From Pseudomonadales bacterium (GTDB lineage Bacteria > Pseudomonadota > Gammaproteobacteria > Pseudomonadales > Azotimanducaceae), in the NCBI GenBank assembly GCA_028822125.1, contig JAPKEK010000050.1, positions 1 to 9,475 on the forward strand: 9,475 bases of DNA. Reading direction: 5' to 3'. Below are positions 6,356-9,475 of this stretch, one piece after another. Within the stretch, counting starts at the first letter, position 1; each line of letters begins with the position of its first letter. Both the position numbers and the translations under genes were made by a program. Below the pieces are notes generated by a model. That model saw nothing but the letters and a program-made list of their open reading frames with translations, ran no database searches and was not told where the DNA came from.

Positions 6356-7612
6356 ATGCGGTATCAATATATCATTCTTTTTGCCCTGATCCTGGTCTCC
6401 GCTATGACGGTATTGCTGGCCGGGCCCATTATCAGTTTTTTTATTCCTGTGATGCATGCCGAACTGGGTATTCCACTGTTCTATTTTGGTGTGGCCATGT
6501 CGGCTCGGCAGCTTGCTTTTGCTTTTTCCAGTCCGTTATTAGGTCGTGGTATTGACCGCTTTGGAGCAAGACCCATGTTACTGGTGGTCAGCGTTATTGC
6601 TGGTGTCACGGTATTTTCGCTTAGCTCGGTTGAAACCCATTGGCAGCTTATATTGATGGTTGGGGTGCTTGGATTGATCGGCCTCCAGGGTGCCGGTGGA
6701 GATCTTTACGGGTCGGTGGTCGTTGCCAAGTGGTTCAAGGCAAACCGTGGTCGTGCAATGTCGATTATTTTCCTCGGAATGCCATTGGGGATTTTCTTGT
6801 TTACACCGCTAACGCAGTATGTGATAGCAGAGCATGGATGGCGGTTTGCCTGGCAGGTTTTTGGCATCAGCGGTGCCTGCTTGTTGTTCCTGGCAGCGCT
6901 TCTTTTACGACCGGCTCCTATAGAGCCGAAACACTCTAACGTTTCCGAATCGACGGTCAATGAAATTCACGCCATTAAGCCGCATCAGTGGACTCGATCA
7001 CAGGCCGTCAGAACTGCAGCATTCTGGAAGATCTCGATCAGTTTCGGAATATTAATGTTTACTATTAGCACAGTGGCGATGTTCAGAGTGCCCCATTTCA
7101 TAGACCAGGGAATTGCCTCTGAATGGATTGCTGCCGCATTTTCGCTCGAGGCGGTTATTAGCGCCATGGTTGCAATCCCGGTTGGTATGCTCATTGACAG
7201 ATATCCGATTCGTTATCTCACTGCAATTGGTTATTCTTTTGCTATTGTGATGCTGTTACTCACCATTCATACCAACACCAGAGTAGAACTCTTTTTTGCC
7301 ACAGCATCGTTTGGTCTTGGCGCCGCTAGTGTAATTATTCTGCAGAATGCTATTTGGCCTGCCTATTTTGGGTCAGAGCATATCGGGTCGGTGCGGGGAT
7401 TGGCCATGCCAATCACCCTGTTGTTTGCGATACTAGGCGCGCCTGCTGCAGGCTGGGTTCGTGATTCTACAGGTTCTTTTGTACCCATCTGGTGGGTCGC
7501 TATGGCTGCCATGACGATAAGTATTCTGCTGATAATAACTACTAGGCCGCCGGTATCAGTCGATTCTGGGCAAGATTGCGAGGCCAGCGGTGAAGAGCCA
7601 GAACATTTGTAA
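6356..7612 (+). CDS. MFS transporter, 12-TM, probably for an organic anion or similar small solute
   Basis: The 418-residue inner-membrane protein has the layout of a 12-helix major facilitator: two six-helix halves joined by a polar loop at about 186-216. Motif A in the first half is GRGIDRFGAR (63-72), and its counterpart in the second half is MLIDRYPIR (278-286). WFKANRGRAMS (126-136) and HGWRFAW (160-166) are typical of the MFS_1 branch that includes oxalate/formate and monocarboxylate porters, which hints at an organic acid substrate without proving it. The C terminus is short, acidic and cytoplasmic. ATG at 6356 follows AAAGG by about 7 bases. Placement after the oxidoreductase on the same strand suggests it moves that enzyme's substrate or product. 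Its 3' end faces the secreted-protein gene at 7730-8509. Confidence 0.9.
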   Translation: MRYQYIILFALILVSAMTVLLAGPIISFFIPVMHAELGIPLFYFGVAMSARQLAFAFSSPLLGRGIDRFGARPMLLVVSVIAGVTVFSLSSVETHWQLILMVGVLGLIGLQGAGGDLYGSVVVAKWFKANRGRAMSIIFLGMPLGIFLFTPLTQYVIAEHGWRFAWQVFGISGACLLFLAALLLRPAPIEPKHSNVSESTVNEIHAIKPHQWTRSQAVRTAAFWKISISFGILMFTISTVAMFRVPHFIDQGIASEWIAAAFSLEAVISAMVAIPVGMLIDRYPIRYLTAIGYSFAIVMLLLTIHTNTRVELFFATASFGLGAASVIILQNAIWPAYFGSEHIGSVRGLAMPITLLFAILGAPAAGWVRDSTGSFVPIWWVAMAAMTISILLIITTRPPVSVDSGQDCEASGEEPEHL

Positions 7613-7693
7613 CCGACAGCAGGTCTGTTTCCTGGGGTTATGAGCAGTCCCTGCTATCCCAACGTGACTTTGCCAGGGCAGTCCTTTTAGGGC

Positions 7694-7717
7694 GGCGGCC
7701 GAGATATCTCAGCAGCC
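7694..7717 (-). terminator. Strong hairpin after the secreted-protein gene
   Basis: Read on the minus strand, the 24 bases fold as GGC-U-GCUGAG, loop AUAU, CUCGGC-C-GCC: nine pairs including one G-U, with one mismatch. The core GAGATATCTC (7701-7710) is a perfect palindrome. It begins 12 bases after the TAA of the minus-strand gene. No U-run follows. On the plus strand the G-U pair becomes a C/A mismatch, so it favours the minus transcript. Confidence 0.4.
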
Positions 7718-7729
7718 ATTACTGTGAGG

Positions 7730-8509
7730 TTATGAACCGGGTCGATGCAAGACCTGTTCAACAAAGGCGGATTCACCCCGGCAGGAAGCATACGATACGT
7801 TGTAATCTCTTACTGCACGCCAGCCTTCATCATTGTTGTACCAGGCCTGGCGAGCCATCAGGGCAGCCACATCCGGGTAGGCATTGACGTGCGCGAAAGC
7901 GCCTGGGGCGTGCGCACCGCCAATCTGCGGATAAAGAATGCCCCAGGCAATGTTAGAGATGCCCTCCGGATAGGCTTCGGTAATCTGCTGATGTTTGGCA
8001 ATCAGCTGGTCAGGCGAGACGCCTTCATTACGAGTGCACCAGTTCTGGGTGACGATTCTGTCATTATCCGTGTAGATTTCCGGATCCAGGTACTGCATAT
8101 AGAGACTGCCCATTTTTACGTGGCAGACAGCCGTATCCTGCCAGGCTGCAGCCAGTTTCTGGCCATCGGGAGTTCCCAGCCATTTATCCCAGCCGTTACC
8201 AGAGGTTTCATAATCAGAATAGAGATATTCGACGAAGTCGTAACCAGGGTTGTTGGCATCGGCATGGGAAAACAGAGGTGTCTGTCTTACAAAGACGACC
8301 TCGACGTCGTGTTTTTCGGACCATTTGAAATATTTTTGGATAATTTTATCGTAGTCAGCCAGGGTCTTTCCCGGGTTGAGATTACACAGTTGTATCTGGG
8401 TAGACATCGGGCTGGCCAGTGTTGGGGCTTCATTTTGATGCTGATCAGCCTCAAGAGTTAAGGACATAAATAGGGCACAGGCAGTACAGAATAGTTTGAC
8501 GGGGTTCAT
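7730..8509 (-). CDS. Secreted protein with two Cys-paired repeats, related to the lipoprotein at 1131-2012
   Basis: The 259-residue product starts with a Sec-type signal peptide (MNPVK, then a hydrophobic core to about residue 19, cleavage probably after A21), with no lipobox. The mature part has two units. Unit one runs C42 to C129 (LCNLNPGKTLADY... TAVC) and unit two C158 to C243 (WCTRNEGVSPDQL... YASC). Each has an amphipathic helix after the first cysteine, a strand-rich middle and a Trp-containing helix (NGWDKW; DEGWRAV) before the last cysteine. The pattern repeats that of the lipoprotein at 1131-2012, so the two are divergent paralogues. Start at 8509 is preceded by AGAGA with about 6-base spacing. 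The gene is alone and convergent with the MFS gene. A periplasmic location with disulfides is likely. No catalytic motif is recognised. Confidence 0.83.
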   Translation of the reverse strand: MNPVKLFCTACALFMSLTLEADQHQNEAPTLASPMSTQIQLCNLNPGKTLADYDKIIQKYFKWSEKHDVEVVFVRQTPLFSHADANNPGYDFVEYLYSDYETSGNGWDKWLGTPDGQKLAAAWQDTAVCHVKMGSLYMQYLDPEIYTDNDRIVTQNWCTRNEGVSPDQLIAKHQQITEAYPEGISNIAWGILYPQIGGAHAPGAFAHVNAYPDVAALMARQAWYNNDEGWRAVRDYNVSYASCRGESAFVEQVLHRPGS

Positions 8510-8869
8510 AAGGGTTCTCTTTTTTAATTATCTTTCTGAAATTAACATGTGCTGCCGGTAAACGCATCGATAGTTCGATTCTGGTTAGATGAAGCCAGTG
8601 CTTGCCAGAAAAGTCGTCGCAGTCGCCCACGCCTGGGGGCTTTAGTGAAATGCAAACCCGAAGTTCTGAGATCAGGTGCCGCTGTGGGTTGCAGGCATCT
8701 TGGTGGCGTATGGATCCTTTGAAGAAAATGCAAAAGGGTGGTATATGCTTCCCGTGTCCCGGTAATGGCCATTCATCTCGTATCAGGAAGCGGCTTGGAT
8801 ACCCAGACACAGCAGGGTAATTCATCGTATGCTTAATAAATCATTAACCTGTTTGCCAGGAGTAATTTG
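8510..8869. other. 360-base intergenic region with possible RNA structure, no gene
   Basis: This divergent gap separates the secreted-protein gene (minus) from the flavoenzyme gene (plus). TGCAAACCC (8651-8659) pairs with GGGTTGCA (8686-8693), eight pairs with one bulged A, enclosing CTGAGATCAG. A further stem TTCTGG/CCAGAA occupies 8579-8584/8605-8610. ORFs on both strands here overlap each other and give unconvincing, Ser/Arg/Pro-rich peptides. I recognise no riboswitch or sRNA family, and no promoter with good hexamers. Confidence 0.45.
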
Positions 8870-9475
8870 ATGAAGACCTATGCCTACTGGAATGATCACC
8901 GGTCAACCCCAGCGGGGGTTGATAGTGAAAAACCGGCGTCCGTTGATGTGGCTATTATTGGTGCTGGGTTCACTGGACTGTCAACGGCACTTGCCCTCGC
9001 TAGAGGCGGGAGACGCGTCGCGGTAATTGACGCCGGGGAGCCGGGTTCGGGTTGTTCCAGCAGAAATGGCGGTATGATAGGGCCGAGTATGCACAAGCTT
9101 GGATTGCGAGGATTGACGGTTAAGTACGGTGATAAGCGGGCTAAGGATATATTGGGGGAGGGCCTGCGCGCTATCGATTTTTTCCGTTCGTTCCTTGCCA
9201 CTGAAGCAATTGAATGTGATCTACAAATGACCGGCCGGTTCCGCGGTGCCATGTCTGACAAAGACTTCCGGGTGCTAACCGATGAAGTCGAAGACCTGAA
9301 GAAAATTCCAGGCTTTAAGGCAGATGTTGTGCCGTATAGTGAACAGCACCAAGAGGTGGGCTCCGACCTATACCGAGGCGGCATTGTTTATCATCAGGAC
9401 GGCGGCCTGAATCCCGCTAAGCTGGTAGATGCCCTGTGCCAGAAAGTAGCTGACAGTGGTGGGCTGATCATCAGC
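8870..9475 (+). CDS. DAO-family FAD-dependent oxidoreductase, PuuB-like (3' end outside window)
   Basis: The first 202 residues are visible and the frame is open to the window end. An N-terminal stretch of about 26 residues precedes the Rossmann site VAIIGAGFTGLSTALALA (27-44), and the acidic residue of VIDAG (52-56) should bind the FAD ribose. CSSRNGGMIGP (62-72) is the flavin-contact loop typical of gamma-glutamylputrescine oxidase (PuuB) and related DAO (PF01266) amine oxidases. GGLNPAKLVDALC (178-190) is the next conserved block. These cytoplasmic enzymes oxidise secondary amines or amino-acid derivatives, releasing H2O2. ATG at 8870 follows AGGAG (8859-8863) with a 7-base gap, an excellent ribosome site. 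Substrate cannot be set without the C-terminal half. Complete relatives are usually about 430 residues long. Confidence 0.9.
   Translation, partial: MKTYAYWNDHRSTPAGVDSEKPASVDVAIIGAGFTGLSTALALARGGRRVAVIDAGEPGSGCSSRNGGMIGPSMHKLGLRGLTVKYGDKRAKDILGEGLRAIDFFRSFLATEAIECDLQMTGRFRGAMSDKDFRVLTDEVEDLKKIPGFKADVVPYSEQHQEVGSDLYRGGIVYHQDGGLNPAKLVDALCQKVADSGGLIIS

Noticed and set aside
6322..6555. Plus-strand 77-codon ORF over the MFS start
   Set aside because: It is an out-of-frame shadow of the first MFS helices, whose frame carries the family motifs.
7745..8461. Plus-strand 238-codon ORF opposite the secreted-protein gene
   Set aside because: It is long but antisense. The minus frame has a signal peptide, the paired-Cys pattern and a relative at 1131-2012.
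8602..8820. Plus-strand 72-codon ORF in the gap before the PuuB-like gene
   Set aside because: It starts with TTG without a ribosome site, and its Ser/Arg/Pro/Cys-rich peptide is typical of non-coding frames.
8451..8825. Minus-strand ORFs of 124 and 76 codons upstream of the secreted-protein gene
   Set aside because: They overlap each other and the signal-peptide region, and lack ribosome sites or recognisable domains.
8896..9384. Minus-strand 162-codon ORF at the window end
   Set aside because: It is antisense to the flavoenzyme, whose frame shows GxGxxG and other DAO motifs.

Overview
The window looks like chromosomal DNA of a heterotrophic Gammaproteobacterium, probably marine. That guess rests on intermediate base composition, lipoprotein and Sec signal peptides, AGGAG-type ribosome sites, and a sodium-coupled NhaC-type antiporter next to FAD/FMN enzymes. 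No RNA gene, CRISPR array, transposase or insertion sequence was found. Nothing shows recent horizontal transfer.

Layout. The first 105 bases may hold the 3' end of a forward gene. On the minus strand follow an FMN-binding PPOX-class flavoprotein (333-956), a secreted lipoprotein of unrecognised family (1131-2012) and an NhaC-family Na+/H+ antiporter with an exported N-terminal extension (2464-4350). A divergent control region (4351-4723) leads to the plus strand, with an FAD/NAD(P)-binding oxidoreductase (4724-6109) and an MFS transporter (6356-7612). A minus-strand gene for a second secreted protein (7730-8509) converges on the MFS gene. Across a 360-base non-coding stretch, a DAO-family FAD oxidoreductase resembling gamma-glutamylputrescine oxidase starts at 8870 and runs off the end.

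The most interesting observation is that the two secreted proteins of unknown function are relatives. Each contains two copies of a unit of about 90 residues. Each unit opens with a [LW]-C motif, usually C-x-x-N-[EP]-G, and closes with a second cysteine 85-92 residues later. One copy is a predicted lipoprotein and the other has an ordinary signal peptide. They bracket the antiporter, the oxidoreductase and the MFS porter.

The second notable region is the leader of the oxidoreductase gene. A good promoter (TTGTTA, 17 bases, TATAAG) gives a leader of about 200 bases. It holds an 8-bp stem that masks a GGTGGG ribosome site, a 12-codon leader ORF using that site, and an ATGA overlap between the leader ORF and the enzyme gene. 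This suggests translational control by coupling.

Working model (inference): the locus handles uptake and periplasmic processing or binding of a small organic substrate, followed by flavin-dependent oxidation, with the antiporter maintaining ion balance. No substrate can be assigned from sequence alone. The genes are separated by gaps of 117-451 bases and lie on both strands, so this is a gene neighbourhood rather than one operon.
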